DNA of 64,000 nt from Virgibacillus_O xinjiangensis (GTDB lineage: Bacteria > Bacillota > Bacilli > Bacillales > Amphibacillaceae), in assembly GCF_042643145.1 (NCBI RefSeq), contig NZ_JBHRSA010000015.1:7748-71747 (forward strand), read 5' to 3'. Each line of letters begins with the position of its first letter. Position 1 is the stretch's first letter. Below are positions 33,367 through 43,526 of this stretch, piece after piece. The translations under genes were made by a program, and so were the position numbers. The notes beneath the pieces are model-generated. The model did not search any database and was not told the DNA's origin. It was given only the letters and a program-made list of their open reading frames with translations.

Positions 33367-35064
33367 ATGGAAAAACCAGAAAAAGATCTACGCATCAAGA
33401 GTCAGGTGTTCTCAGATGACGCCATGCGTGCTCCTAACAGGGCAATGCTGCGCGCGGTTGGAATCGATGATGAGGATTTCAAGAAGCCGATGGTCGGGAT
33501 CGCCAGCACATGGAGTGAAGTGACCCCATGTAATATACATATCGATGATTTGGCGATCAGTGCCAAAAAGGGAGCAAAAGAGGCAGGAGCAGCTCCACTC
33601 ATCTTCAATACGATCACTGTATCGGATGGTATCTCCATGGGAACACAAGGTATGCGATATTCCCTGCCGAGCCGTGACGTGATCGCCGATTCCATTGAAA
33701 CAGTGGTCGGCGCTGAGAACCTGGACGGGTTTGTAGCAATCGGTGCGTGTGATAAAAACATCCCGGGCTGTATGATCGCGATTGCGAATTCGGATGTTCC
33801 CGCTGTATTCGTTTATGGGGGGACAATTGCCCCTGGACGTCACCGTGGAAAAGACATCGACATTGTCTCTGTATTTGAAGGGGTAGGCCGACATAATAAT
33901 GGTGACATAGATGATGAGGAATTGAGATCCATCGAATGCAGTGCCTGTCCAGGAGCAGGTGCCTGTGGTGGCATGTATACTGCAAACACGATGGCATCCG
34001 CGGTGGAAGCAATGGGTATGAGTCTGCCTGGAAGCTCATCCAACCCGGCTGAGTCAGATGAGAAGGCTGAAGACTGTGCGAACGCTGGTGAAGCATTGTA
34101 CAACCTTCTCGATCAAGGGATTTATCCAAAAGATATTATGACAAAAGAGGCCTTTGAAAATGCTATCACGGTTGTTATGGCTCTTGGAGGCTCTACCAAT
34201 GCAATCCTTCACCTGCTATCAATCGCTCATGCTGCGAAAGTGGATCTGTCTATAGACGATTTTAACCGTCTTCAGGAAAAGGTGCCGCATTTGGCTGACC
34301 TTAAACCAAGCGGGCAATATGTCATGCAGGACCTGCATCGCGTTGGCGGTGTACAAGCAGTCATGAAGCTTTTGTATGAAGAAGGATATTTGCATGGCGA
34401 CTGCCTGACAGTAACTGGCAAGACAGTTGCTGAAAACCTGGCAGAGGCGCCAAGCCTTGCAGAGGGACAGGAAGTGATCATGCCGCTTAACAATCCAAAA
34501 CGTGCAGATGGCCCGTTGATCGTGCTGAAAGGGAACCTTTCTCCAACGGGGGCAGTGGCTAAAGTGTCCGGTGTGAAAGTAAAACGCCATACAGGACCGG
34601 CGCGTGTATTTGATACGGAGAAAGAGGCTACACAAGCAGTCATGAACAATGAAATCAATGAAGGAGACGTACTGGTCATCCGTTATGTCGGCCCGAAAGG
34701 TGGACCTGGCATGCCGGAAATGTTGTCCATTTCCAGTATTCTTGTCGGTAAAGGACTGGGCGAAAAAGTGGCTCTGCTGACAGATGGCAGATTTTCCGGA
34801 GGTACCCACGGACTAGTTGTTGGGCATATCTCGCCGGAAGCACAGAGTGGCGGTCCGATCGCCTTCCTGAAAGAGGGAGATCTTGTCACCATTGATTCTG
34901 ACAAGAAGGAAATTACCATGGATGTTTCCGAGGAAGAACTGGAAAGCCGTAAAGAAGGCTGGACAGCTCCTCCACTCTACAAAAAGGGCATTTTGGGCAA
35001 ATATGCGCATAATGTTTCCTGCTCATCGAAAGGTGCAGTTACAGATTTTCTTGATGAAGAATAA
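33367..35064 (+). CDS. ilvD: Dihydroxy-acid dehydratase
   Basis: 565-residue iron-sulfur dehydratase, third step of valine/isoleucine synthesis. Cluster cysteines sit in GACDKNIPGC and in ECSACPGAGACGG; GRFSGGTHG near the C terminus is also diagnostic. The ATG at 33367 with GGAAGGTGGG upstream is preferred over an earlier ATG-containing extension at 33337. It is transcribed alone, ending in its own terminator, and is separated from ilvB by a 1-kb leader region. Confidence 0.95.
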   Translation: MEKPEKDLRIKSQVFSDDAMRAPNRAMLRAVGIDDEDFKKPMVGIASTWSEVTPCNIHIDDLAISAKKGAKEAGAAPLIFNTITVSDGISMGTQGMRYSLPSRDVIADSIETVVGAENLDGFVAIGACDKNIPGCMIAIANSDVPAVFVYGGTIAPGRHRGKDIDIVSVFEGVGRHNNGDIDDEELRSIECSACPGAGACGGMYTANTMASAVEAMGMSLPGSSSNPAESDEKAEDCANAGEALYNLLDQGIYPKDIMTKEAFENAITVVMALGGSTNAILHLLSIAHAAKVDLSIDDFNRLQEKVPHLADLKPSGQYVMQDLHRVGGVQAVMKLLYEEGYLHGDCLTVTGKTVAENLAEAPSLAEGQEVIMPLNNPKRADGPLIVLKGNLSPTGAVAKVSGVKVKRHTGPARVFDTEKEATQAVMNNEINEGDVLVIRYVGPKGGPGMPEMLSISSILVGKGLGEKVALLTDGRFSGGTHGLVVGHISPEAQSGGPIAFLKEGDLVTIDSDKKEITMDVSEEELESRKEGWTAPPLYKKGILGKYAHNVSCSSKGAVTDFLDEE

Positions 35065-35066
35065 GA

Positions 35067-35102
35067 GAAAACCCCTGGTCAATGACCAGGGGTTTGTTTT
35101 TT
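35067..35102 (+). terminator. Terminator after ilvD
   Basis: AAACCCCTGGTC/GACCAGGGGTTT with a four-base loop and a T-rich tail. Confidence 0.9.
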
Positions 35103-35640
35103 GAATGAGGAAAAGAAATGCATAATTAATCTGGTAAGCTGATACGTTATCCTTCCTGTACAATGTCTCTTTTTATCGTGCATCTGGTTCCCTTGTCTTT
35201 CATTTTTTGAGTGACCGGTGATATATCAATTTACCTTATGACAATGAAATTGTTGTAAATAAAGGGAGGATCGCAATATATCAGTTAATTAAATGGATGA
35301 TTAGAATAAAGGTAAAACCCAGTTATTATATATTCTTGTTCTCTTACAAAAAGAAGACTTCAAGGATTAAAATATCAATTTTCTATTTCTATTTATTTAT
35401 GTTGGCCAAATTTCGTTTATACCGATTTGGCATGAAAAGCCAAAAAGTGACACAAAAACAGATGGATTCGTTCAGTCAATAAAAAACTCCAATCCCCAAT
35501 ATTCTTTGGTTTAAAAGGGGAACGGGAAGGAGAGATAGCGGCGATCATTTGTAACATTTTTGTAATATAAATGCCAATTCGCAACTATCCAACAATGTAA
35601 CCGTATTCATAAAAAACAATTAATCAAAAGTATCAAAAAA
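35103..35640. other. AT-rich intergenic stretch without recognisable genes
   Basis: A 61-codon open frame at 35297-35482 has no ribosome binding site and a biased Lys/Phe/Tyr composition typical of AT-rich noncoding DNA. ACAAT/ATTGT half-sites near 35240-35252 are the only symmetry seen. Confidence 0.5.
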
Positions 35641-35654
35641 TTTTAAAATAGCTG

Positions 35655-35683
35655 TTGACCGAATCACAAAAAAGTTATATGAT
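35655..35683 (+). promoter_or_regulatory. Promoter of the ilv-leu operon
   Basis: TTGACC (35655-35660), 17-base spacer, TATGAT (35678-35683), directly ahead of the T-box leader. Confidence 0.85.
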
Positions 35684-35689
35684 TATCAG

Positions 35690-36066
35690 CAATATATCAG
35701 TTATTACATTTTTCCAATTAGCCATAGAGTTAGCAAAAAAATGTCAACTTAATAATTCCAACTCGACGACGGGAATAAAGGATCTGCATCATTGCATTTA
35801 CAGAGATCTGGGGTTGCTGGAAGCCCAGAAATGCAAGCAGTTCCGACATCATCCCCGAGTGCCAGGTTGAACGGGTCAAAAGACCTCACTATTCCTGGCC
35901 AGGTGCACCTTTACAGTGCACCTGTTATCAAAGCGGGCTGTACGACAGCCTGTGAGATAGTATTCGTGAGAATGCTATGAATATGGGTGGTACCGTGAAA
36001 AGAAGACTCTTTTCTCCCCAATAATTCTGCATCTGTGCAGGTTTATAGGAGAAAAGGGTCTTTTTC
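35690..36066 (+). ncRNA. T-box leader, leucine specifier
   Basis: The T-box core GGGTGGTACCGTG is at 35985-35997 and pairs with uncharged tRNA acceptor ends. The likely specifier codon CTC (Leu) is at 35885-35887 in the 3' side of stem I. A terminator follows (AGACTCTTTTCTCC pairing with GGAGAAAAG...TCT and a T run, 36004-36066). Low charged tRNA-Leu should allow read-through into ilvB. Confidence 0.92.
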
Positions 36067-36098
36067 GATTTATAGAAGACTAAAGGAGGCATGCAGCA

Positions 36099-37820
36099 GT
36101 GAAAGTTGAAGCGAAGAACAAAGTGGAATCGGCGAGTGAAAGGATTACCGGGGCGGATCTGCTGGTCCAGACATTGGTTGAAGCGGAAGTTGATACAGTA
36201 TTTGGTTATCCAGGTGGAGCGGTTCTTCCAATCTATGATGCATTGTATCGTAATGAAACACCTTTCAAACACATATTATCCCGTCATGAACAGGGATCCA
36301 TACATGCAGCGGAAGGATATGCCCGAGTAACCGGAAAGCCCGGTGTGGTTATTGCTACGTCAGGCCCTGGAGCAACCAACCTGATTACAGGTATCACAGA
36401 TGCCATGATCGATTCCCTGCCACTAGTCATCTTTACTGGTCAAGTAGCTCAGGGGGTCATCGGCACAGATGCTTTTCAGGAATCGGATGTAATGGGCATC
36501 ACTACACCGATCACAAAATATAACTATCAAGTCAATAACCTTTCTGAACTCCCGAGAATCGTAAATGAAGCTTTCCATATTGCTTCAACCGGGAGACCAG
36601 GACCGGTAGTCATAGACATCCCTAAAAACATTTCACAAGAGGTGACTGGAGAAACCTTTAAGAAAGATTTCCACTTACCTGGTTACCAGCCCACTATCAA
36701 GCCGAACCCCCTCCAAGTCGTAAAGCTGGCTGACGCCTTGAGCCGGGCGAAAAAGCCGTTGCTGCTGGCGGGTGCAGGCGTCGTATTCGCGAAAGCGTCA
36801 GAAGAATTGGAACAATTCGCTGATAAGCATCAAATACCGGTCGTTAATACACTGCTAGGCCTTGGAAGCTTTCCAGCATCCAACCCGCTATCACTTGGTA
36901 TGGCCGGGATGCACGGCACCTATGCAGCCAATATGGCAATCTATGAAAGTGATTTGCTGATAAATATCGGAGCAAGATTTGATGATCGTCTTACAGGCAA
37001 TTTGGAGCACTTCGCACCTCATGCCAAAGTTGCTCATATCGATATCGACCCTGCTGAAATCGGAAAGAACGTGGATACGGATATTCCGGTTGTAGGGGAT
37101 GCAAAAGAAGCATTGCAGGCATTATTGGATAGTACGGTCGAAGTGGATGAATGCAGAAGCTGGAAAGAGACCATCGGACAGAACAGGTTGGATTACCCAC
37201 TTTGGTATGATGAAGGGTCATCTGCTATGTCGCCACAGTGGCTGCTGGAGCAAATCCATCGCCTGACAGATGGCGATGCCATTGTTACTACGGATGTAGG
37301 GCAACATCAAATGTGGGCTGCCCAGTACTATAAATTTGACCGTCCAAACCGTTGGGTTACTTCCGGTGGACTCGGCACCATGGGATTCGGATTTCCGGCA
37401 GCAATCGGTGCCCAGCTTGGCGCTCCAGAGGATTTGGTCGTTTCAATTGTCGGGGATGGCGGTTTTCAAATGACATTACAAGAATTGTCCATCATCCAAG
37501 AAAGAAACCTGCCAGTCAAAGTAATTATCGTTAATAATAACGCACTCGGCATGGTCCGCCAATGGCAGGAAAGCTTTTATGAAGAACGATACTCGGAATC
37601 GCTCCTTCCCAACAATCCAGACTTTGTCAAGTTGGCTGAAAGCTATGGCATCCATGGTGTAAAAGTGGAGCGTGAAGAAGATGCTCTCGCTGTTTTAGAA
37701 GACGTATTCCAGTCGGATGGCCCAGCCATTGTAGACTGCCGAGTAGAACAGCAGGCATGTGTCTATCCGATGATTGCGCCAGGCAAGGGGCTTCATGAAA
37801 TGATAGGGGTGAGAAGATGA
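36099..37820 (+). CDS. ilvB: Acetolactate synthase large subunit
   Basis: 573-residue ThDP enzyme that condenses pyruvate with pyruvate or 2-oxobutyrate. The catalytic Glu is in SRHEQGSIHAAEGYAR, the ThDP-Mg motif in GDGGFQMTLQEL...NNNALGMVRQWQ (partly quoted). GTG start at 36099 with AAAGGAGG at 9 bases. First gene of the T-box-controlled operon; its end overlaps the regulatory subunit gene by 4 bases. Confidence 0.95.
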   Translation: MKVEAKNKVESASERITGADLLVQTLVEAEVDTVFGYPGGAVLPIYDALYRNETPFKHILSRHEQGSIHAAEGYARVTGKPGVVIATSGPGATNLITGITDAMIDSLPLVIFTGQVAQGVIGTDAFQESDVMGITTPITKYNYQVNNLSELPRIVNEAFHIASTGRPGPVVIDIPKNISQEVTGETFKKDFHLPGYQPTIKPNPLQVVKLADALSRAKKPLLLAGAGVVFAKASEELEQFADKHQIPVVNTLLGLGSFPASNPLSLGMAGMHGTYAANMAIYESDLLINIGARFDDRLTGNLEHFAPHAKVAHIDIDPAEIGKNVDTDIPVVGDAKEALQALLDSTVEVDECRSWKETIGQNRLDYPLWYDEGSSAMSPQWLLEQIHRLTDGDAIVTTDVGQHQMWAAQYYKFDRPNRWVTSGGLGTMGFGFPAAIGAQLGAPEDLVVSIVGDGGFQMTLQELSIIQERNLPVKVIIVNNNALGMVRQWQESFYEERYSESLLPNNPDFVKLAESYGIHGVKVEREEDALAVLEDVFQSDGPAIVDCRVEQQACVYPMIAPGKGLHEMIGVRR

Positions 37821-38335
37821 AAAGAATCATAACGGCAACGGTCCAAGACAGAGGCGGGGTGCTCAACAGGGTTACAGGGATGCTGCATAAAAGACAGTTT
37901 AATATTGACAGTATTTCCGTCGGAACATCCGAAGTAGAGGGAGTTTCCAAAATGACCTTTGTGGTCGATGTCAATGATCAGCAGAAACTGGAGCAGTTGA
38001 CCAAACAGCTGAATAAACAGATTGATGTTATCAAAGTTTCTGACATCACCGACAAGGCAATGGTGGCAAGGGAATTGGCTCTCATCAAAGTTGGTGGTCA
38101 CGGCCAGCTGAGGGCAGAGATACAGGGAATCATCTCCCCATTCCGTGCCTCTGTTATTGATGTGAGCCGTGACAGCTTGACCGTACAGGTGACAGGCAAG
38201 CCGGATAAAGTGGAAGCACTGATCACCTTATTGAGGCCATATGGAATCAAGGAGTTGACCAGAACCGGGGTTACCGCCTTCTTGCGTGGACAGCAGCCCC
38301 AGCAAGTGACAGAGATTAACTCTCTTTCTATCTAG
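37817..38335 (+). CDS. ilvH: Acetolactate synthase small (regulatory) subunit
   Basis: 172-residue regulatory subunit. N-terminal ACT domain begins TATVQDRGGVLNRVTGMLHK with the typical FNIDSISVG stretch; the C-terminal domain (from about 80) contains the KVGGHGQLRAEI-like segment. It gives valine feedback control to IlvB. ATGA overlap with ilvB indicates translational coupling. Confidence 0.94.
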   Translation: MKRIITATVQDRGGVLNRVTGMLHKRQFNIDSISVGTSEVEGVSKMTFVVDVNDQQKLEQLTKQLNKQIDVIKVSDITDKAMVARELALIKVGGHGQLRAEIQGIISPFRASVIDVSRDSLTVQVTGKPDKVEALITLLRPYGIKELTRTGVTAFLRGQQPQQVTEINSLSI

Positions 38336-38389
38336 CAAGAGTTAAATATAAAAATGATAAATAAAAAATAGATTTCAGGAGGAATAATT

Positions 38390-39424
38390 ATGACTAAAGT
38401 ACTTTATGACCAGGATATCCAAAAGGAAGTTTTACAAGGGAAGAAAATCGCAATCGTAGGATATGGCTCCCAGGGGCATGCCCATGCACAGAACTTGAGG
38501 GAGAGCGGCCATGATGTAGTGGTTGGTCTGAGACCAGGTAAATCCCAGCAGAAAGCAGAAGAAGATGGTTTCCAAGTAGTATCTGTAGCAGAGGCCACAA
38601 AGCAGGCGGATGTTGTGATGGTCTTGCTGCCGGATGAACACCAAACAGCAGTTTATGAAGAAAGCATCAAACCAAATCTGCAGGCAGGAAATGCATTGGT
38701 GTTTGCTCACGGATTCAATATCCATTTCAGCCAGATCGTGCCGCCGGCTGATGTCGATGTCTTCCTCGTAGCGCCGAAAGGACCGGGGCATCTGGTACGC
38801 CGAACATATGAGGAAGGTGCAGGAGTACCAGCATTGTATGGTGTTTATCAGGATGTTACTGGAGATGCTACAGAACTTGCACTTGCATACGCACAGGGAA
38901 TCGGGGCAGCTCGTGCCGGTGTCCTCGAAACCAGCTTCCAGGAAGAAACAGAAACAGACTTGTTCGGTGAGCAGGCAGTACTTTGCGGTGGATTGACCAG
39001 CCTGGTGAAGGCAGGTTTCGAAACATTGACAGAAGCAGGGTATCAGCCGGAAGTTGCTTACTTCGAGTGTCTTCATGAAATGAAATTGATTGTTGACCTT
39101 CTGTATGAAGGCGGATTGGAAAACATGCGCTATTCCATTTCCGATACAGCTCAATGGGGTGACTTCGTTTCCGGTCCACGTGTCATCAATGAAGAAACAA
39201 AAGGACGCATGAAAGAAGTTCTGGACGATATCCAGGCAGGTAAATTCGCTAAGGGCTGGATCCTTGAAAACCAGGCAAACCGTGCACAGTTCAATGCTAC
39301 CAATGCGAAAGAGAACCAGCACCAGATCGAGAAAGTTGGAAGGGAGTTACGTGAGTTGATGCCTTTTGTCAAACAGCCTCTTCAAGAAAAACAAAAGGAT
39401 GTGAAGGCGCATGTCACAAATTAA
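38390..39424 (+). CDS. ilvC: Ketol-acid reductoisomerase
   Basis: 344-residue NADP-dependent class I enzyme. GYGSQGHAHAQNL binds the dinucleotide, PKGPGH and the EEETETDLFGEQAVLCGG stretch (Mg2+ ligands) follow, with the C-terminal knotted helical domain containing SDTAQWGD. Length standard. RBS AGGAGGAATAATT. Overlaps leuA by 14 bases. Confidence 0.96.
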   Translation: MTKVLYDQDIQKEVLQGKKIAIVGYGSQGHAHAQNLRESGHDVVVGLRPGKSQQKAEEDGFQVVSVAEATKQADVVMVLLPDEHQTAVYEESIKPNLQAGNALVFAHGFNIHFSQIVPPADVDVFLVAPKGPGHLVRRTYEEGAGVPALYGVYQDVTGDATELALAYAQGIGAARAGVLETSFQEETETDLFGEQAVLCGGLTSLVKAGFETLTEAGYQPEVAYFECLHEMKLIVDLLYEGGLENMRYSISDTAQWGDFVSGPRVINEETKGRMKEVLDDIQAGKFAKGWILENQANRAQFNATNAKENQHQIEKVGRELRELMPFVKQPLQEKQKDVKAHVTN

Positions 39425-40955
39425 AATTTTTGATACTACATTGCGGGATGGTGAGCAATCACCGGGTGTCAATCTGAACCAGCTGGAGAAGTTGGAGATT
39501 GCCAAACAACTGGAACGATTCGGCATTGACCGGATGGAGGCAGGTTTTCCTGCCTCCTCCCAGGGTGATTTCGAAGCCGTCAAGGCAATTGCCGATACGA
39601 TCAAGGGGACTTCTGTTACCGGATTAGCCAGGACCATCAAAAGTGATATCGATACGGCTTGGGAGGCATTGAAAAATTCAGAAGAGCCACGTCTGCATCT
39701 TTTTCTGGCGACCTCCCCAATCCATATGACATACAAGCTGAAACAGACACCGGAACAGGTCATCCAGACGTCCGTTGACATGGTATCCTATGCTCGCCAA
39801 AAGTTCCCGCAAGTACAATGGTCTGCTGAGGATGCGACCAGATCTGACTGGGAATTCCTCGCACAGATCATTGAACAAGTGATTGATGCCGGAGCAACTG
39901 TCATCAATCTGCCAGATACCGTGGGATACACCACACCAGCGGAATACGGCCAATTGTTCCGCTATATAAAGGAGACGGTGCCGAATATCGATCGGGTGGA
40001 TCTCTCTTGTCATTGCCATGATGACTTGGGAATGGCGGTGGCCAATTCCATCGCAGCTGTGGAAAACGGTGCAACACAGGTGGAAGGCACGATCAACGGT
40101 ATCGGTGAACGTGCAGGCAATGCTGCTTTAGAGGAAATTGGTGTAGCCATGAAGATCCGTTCTGATTATTACCCTTATGAGACTGGTTTGAAACTGGATG
40201 AAATCAAGCGTTCCAGTGATCTTGTCGCAAAACTGACGGGCATGTATGTACAGCCGAATAAAGCGGTTGTCGGGCGAAATGCCTTCGCCCATGAATCCGG
40301 TATTCACCAGGATGGTGTGCTGAAAAATGCTCAGACTTACGAAATCATCACTCCGGAGATGGTCGGCCTGAATTCCAATACCCTTTTCCTTGGAAAGCAT
40401 TCTGGAAGGCATGCGTTCAAGGATAAGGTGAAAGAATTCGGCATTGAGCTCTCTGAAGACAAACTCAAAGAGGCGTTCAAGCAGTTCAAACAGTTGACCG
40501 ACCATAAACGGGAAGTGACCGATGATGATATTTATACGATTCTGATGGAAATCAAGACGGACACTTCCGCAGTCAGCAAATACAAAATGGAAATGTTCCA
40601 GGTGCAGTATGGTACCGCCAATATCCCTACGGCAACGGTTGTATTGACCACACCGGCAGGAGAGACTGTAGAAGCCGCACGAACCGGGCAGGGCAGTGTC
40701 GAGGCTCTATATAAAACAATGGATGCATTGATTGCTGAGGATTTGACACTGGAAGATTACCAACTCAACTCAGTGGGTGGTGGAAAAGACGCCTTGGCCG
40801 AATCTCATGTCCAGCTGGTTGTAAATGAAGTCAGGGTAAACGGAAGAGGAGCAGCCCAGGATGTGATCGAGGCTTCCGCCAGTGCGTTCCTCAACGCTGT
40901 CAATCGTTATATTATCCAACAGAATGCGTCATTAGAGACGGAAGCAATAAAGTAA
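39411..40955 (+). CDS. leuA: 2-isopropylmalate synthase
   Basis: 514-residue enzyme, first committed step of leucine synthesis. FDTTLRDGEQSPGV and the metal ligands in LSCHCHDDLGMAVAN mark the TIM barrel; NGIGERAGNAALEE follows, and the C-terminal LeuA regulatory domain (about 390-510) that binds leucine is intact. Its start lies within the end of ilvC. Confidence 0.95.
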   Translation: MSQIKIFDTTLRDGEQSPGVNLNQLEKLEIAKQLERFGIDRMEAGFPASSQGDFEAVKAIADTIKGTSVTGLARTIKSDIDTAWEALKNSEEPRLHLFLATSPIHMTYKLKQTPEQVIQTSVDMVSYARQKFPQVQWSAEDATRSDWEFLAQIIEQVIDAGATVINLPDTVGYTTPAEYGQLFRYIKETVPNIDRVDLSCHCHDDLGMAVANSIAAVENGATQVEGTINGIGERAGNAALEEIGVAMKIRSDYYPYETGLKLDEIKRSSDLVAKLTGMYVQPNKAVVGRNAFAHESGIHQDGVLKNAQTYEIITPEMVGLNSNTLFLGKHSGRHAFKDKVKEFGIELSEDKLKEAFKQFKQLTDHKREVTDDDIYTILMEIKTDTSAVSKYKMEMFQVQYGTANIPTATVVLTTPAGETVEAARTGQGSVEALYKTMDALIAEDLTLEDYQLNSVGGGKDALAESHVQLVVNEVRVNGRGAAQDVIEASASAFLNAVNRYIIQQNASLETEAIK

Positions 40956-40982
40956 AAAAATAGGAAAGGGGAGGGGAGTTTA

Positions 40983-42089
40983 ATGAACAAAAAGATCACA
41001 TTATTGCCTGGTGACGGGGTAGGAAAAGAAATTATGGAGTCTGCAAGAGTGGTACTGAATACGATCGCAAGCGAATATGATCACCGGTTCAGCTTCCGCG
41101 AACACGCAATCGGCGGAGAGGCAATCGACCAATACGGCACTCCGCTTCCAGAGGATACTATCCAGGCATGTGAGGATTCTGATGCAGTACTGCTAGGTGC
41201 AGTCGGGGGGCCGAAGTGGGATGGCAACCCTCCCCATCTGCGGCCGGAAAAGGGGCTTCTTGGAATCAGGAAAAAGCTGGGACTGTTCGCAAACCTGCGT
41301 CCAGTCCAAGGCTTCTCCTCCCTCCTGCATGCTTCTCCGTTGAAAGAGGAAGTGATCAACGGAAGCGATATCTTGATTATCCGTGAACTGACCGGCGGCC
41401 TTTATTTCGGGAGACCGAGCGAACGCCGGAATAATGGGGAAGAGGTAGTGGATACACTCGCATACTCCAGGCATGAAATGGAACGCATTATCGAGAAAGG
41501 TTTTCAAAGCGCTCAGATCCGCAGTAAACGCCTTACATCAGTGGATAAGGCAAACGTGCTGGAATCCAGCCGCATGTGGAGGGAAGTTGTCGGGGAAAAA
41601 GCAAAAGACTATCCGGACGTAGAAGTGGAGCATCTGCTTGTCGATGCTGCCGCAATGAAACTGATTACCGAGCCGAATCGTTTTGATGTCATCGTAACGG
41701 AAAACTTGTTTGGCGATATTCTCAGTGACGAAGCAAGTGTACTGACAGGTTCACTTGGAATGCTGCCATCGGCTAGTATCCGTACAGATGGAGTAGGGTT
41801 GTATGAACCGGTACATGGTTCTGCACCTGATATTGCAGGTAAAGGTATTGCAAACCCGCTTGGGATGATTCTCTCCGTTGCTCTGATGCTCAGGCATTCC
41901 TTCCAAATGGAAGAAGAGGCAGCAGAGATCGAAAAAGCGGTCAACGAATGTCTGGAACAGGGCTATCATACAGGTGACCTGGATATTAAAGATGGCAAGA
42001 AGGTAGGTACAAAGGAAGTGACGGAAGCGGTAATCGAAAACCTTACCACGAAGAGCGTATCCAATAGTATCTGCAATATGTATGTCTAA
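40983..42089 (+). CDS. leuB: 3-isopropylmalate dehydrogenase
   Basis: 368-residue beta-decarboxylating dehydrogenase. LLPGDGVGKEIM, GAVGGPKWD, ENLFGDILSDEAS and the YEPVHGSAPDIAGKGIANP NAD site are all present. This is the biosynthetic paralogue of the tartrate/malate-type enzyme at 8140. RBS GGGGAGGGGAG upstream. Confidence 0.95.
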   Translation: MNKKITLLPGDGVGKEIMESARVVLNTIASEYDHRFSFREHAIGGEAIDQYGTPLPEDTIQACEDSDAVLLGAVGGPKWDGNPPHLRPEKGLLGIRKKLGLFANLRPVQGFSSLLHASPLKEEVINGSDILIIRELTGGLYFGRPSERRNNGEEVVDTLAYSRHEMERIIEKGFQSAQIRSKRLTSVDKANVLESSRMWREVVGEKAKDYPDVEVEHLLVDAAAMKLITEPNRFDVIVTENLFGDILSDEASVLTGSLGMLPSASIRTDGVGLYEPVHGSAPDIAGKGIANPLGMILSVALMLRHSFQMEEEAAEIEKAVNECLEQGYHTGDLDIKDGKKVGTKEVTEAVIENLTTKSVSNSICNMYV

Positions 42090-42107
42090 CTGCGGGAGGG
42101 TGATCAT

Positions 42108-43514
42108 ATGGGAAGACCACAAACAATTATCGAGAAAATCTGGGAAAAACATTTAGTGCATCAGGAAGAGGGAAAGCCGGATTTGCTTTATATCGACCAG
42201 CATCTTGTCCATGAGGTGACGTCTCCTCAGGCATTTGAAGGGCTGCGTCTGAATAACAGGAAAGTCCGCCGGCCGGACCTTACCTATGCCACGATGGATC
42301 ATAATGTCCCTACGAAAAACCGGGATGAAATCAAAGATGAGATTTCCAGGAAACAGATGGAAACACTTAGAAAGAATTGTGAGGAAAACGGTATTAAGCT
42401 GGCTGACATGTATCACCCTGATCAAGGGATTGTCCATGTTATCGGGCCACAGTTGGGACTGACACAACCTGGCAAGACAATCGTATGTGGCGACAGTCAT
42501 ACATCCACACACGGAGCATTCGGTGCTCTTGCATTCGGAATCGGCACCAGTGAAGTGGAACATGTACTGGCAACCCAGACCATTTGGCAGGAACGTCCAA
42601 AAACATTGAATGTAAGAGTAGAGGGAGATCTGGGGCCTGGTGTGACAGCAAAGGATTTGATTCTGGCGATCATCGGTAAATTCGGTGTGAAATTCGGAAC
42701 AGGCTATGTCATGGAATATACCGGAAAAGCCATCCGCAACCTTTCCATGGAAGGGCGCATGACGGTATGTAATATGTCCATTGAAGGCGGAGCTCGCGCT
42801 GGGTTGATCAGCCCGGATGAAAAGACGGTGGAATATCTGAGAGGCCGTGAATATGTCCCTCAGGGAGAAGCATTCGAAAAGGCAGCACAGGAATGGCTTT
42901 CCTTGGCAACAGATGAAGGCGCCGAATATGATGAAACGGTGACTATCAATGCAGAGGAGATTGAACCACAGGTAACATGGGGAACGAATCCTGGTATGTG
43001 TGTTCCTGTCAGTGGCGCAACCCCTGCGTTGGATGGAGCGGAGCAAAAAGAAGACGTGGAACGGGCGTTGACCTATATGGGATTGGAGGAAAATCAACCG
43101 ATTTCTTCCATAGAAATTGATCATGTTTTCATCGGGTCCTGCACTAATTCCCGTTTCAGTGATTTAGAGAAAGCTGCGGGAATTATTGAAGGGAAAAAGG
43201 TCAAAGACGGTGTGCGTGCCATTGTGGTTCCAGGCTCCTTCAGTGTGAAACTGAAGGCGGAGCAGGCAGGCATCGATAAGGTGTTCAAAGATGCAGGTTT
43301 TGAATGGCGCGAATCTGGTTGCAGTATGTGTCTGGCAATGAACGATGATGTGGTACCGCCTAATGGGCGTTGTGCTTCCACCTCCAATCGGAACTTTGAA
43401 GGAAGACAGGGAAATGGAGCAAGAACCCATCTCGTCAGCCCTGAAATGGCCGCTGCAGCAGCAGTGGAAGGGCATTTCGTTGACGTACGGAAATTCGCAG
43501 GTGTATTGAACTAG
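42108..43514 (+). CDS. leuC: 3-isopropylmalate dehydratase large subunit
   Basis: 468-residue aconitase-family protein. The 4Fe-4S cysteines are in FIGSCTNSR and GCSMCLAMN; CGDSHTSTHGAFG is also typical. It isomerises 2- to 3-isopropylmalate together with LeuD. RBS GGGAGGGTGATC; 18 bases after leuB. Confidence 0.95.
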   Translation: MGRPQTIIEKIWEKHLVHQEEGKPDLLYIDQHLVHEVTSPQAFEGLRLNNRKVRRPDLTYATMDHNVPTKNRDEIKDEISRKQMETLRKNCEENGIKLADMYHPDQGIVHVIGPQLGLTQPGKTIVCGDSHTSTHGAFGALAFGIGTSEVEHVLATQTIWQERPKTLNVRVEGDLGPGVTAKDLILAIIGKFGVKFGTGYVMEYTGKAIRNLSMEGRMTVCNMSIEGGARAGLISPDEKTVEYLRGREYVPQGEAFEKAAQEWLSLATDEGAEYDETVTINAEEIEPQVTWGTNPGMCVPVSGATPALDGAEQKEDVERALTYMGLEENQPISSIEIDHVFIGSCTNSRFSDLEKAAGIIEGKKVKDGVRAIVVPGSFSVKLKAEQAGIDKVFKDAGFEWRESGCSMCLAMNDDVVPPNGRCASTSNRNFEGRQGNGARTHLVSPEMAAAAAVEGHFVDVRKFAGVLN

Positions 43515-43526
43515 GAGGTGCATACG

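Noticed and set aside
35297..35482. 61-codon open frame in the ilvD-ilvB gap
   Set aside because: No ribosome binding site and AT-driven Lys/Phe/Tyr composition.
38432..39322. Long minus-strand open frame opposite ilvC, and similar ones opposite leuC (42153-43124), gabD (2646-3446) and ilvD (34219-34809)
   Set aside because: Shadow frames with Cys/His-rich composition and no ribosome binding sites, opposite well-conserved genes.
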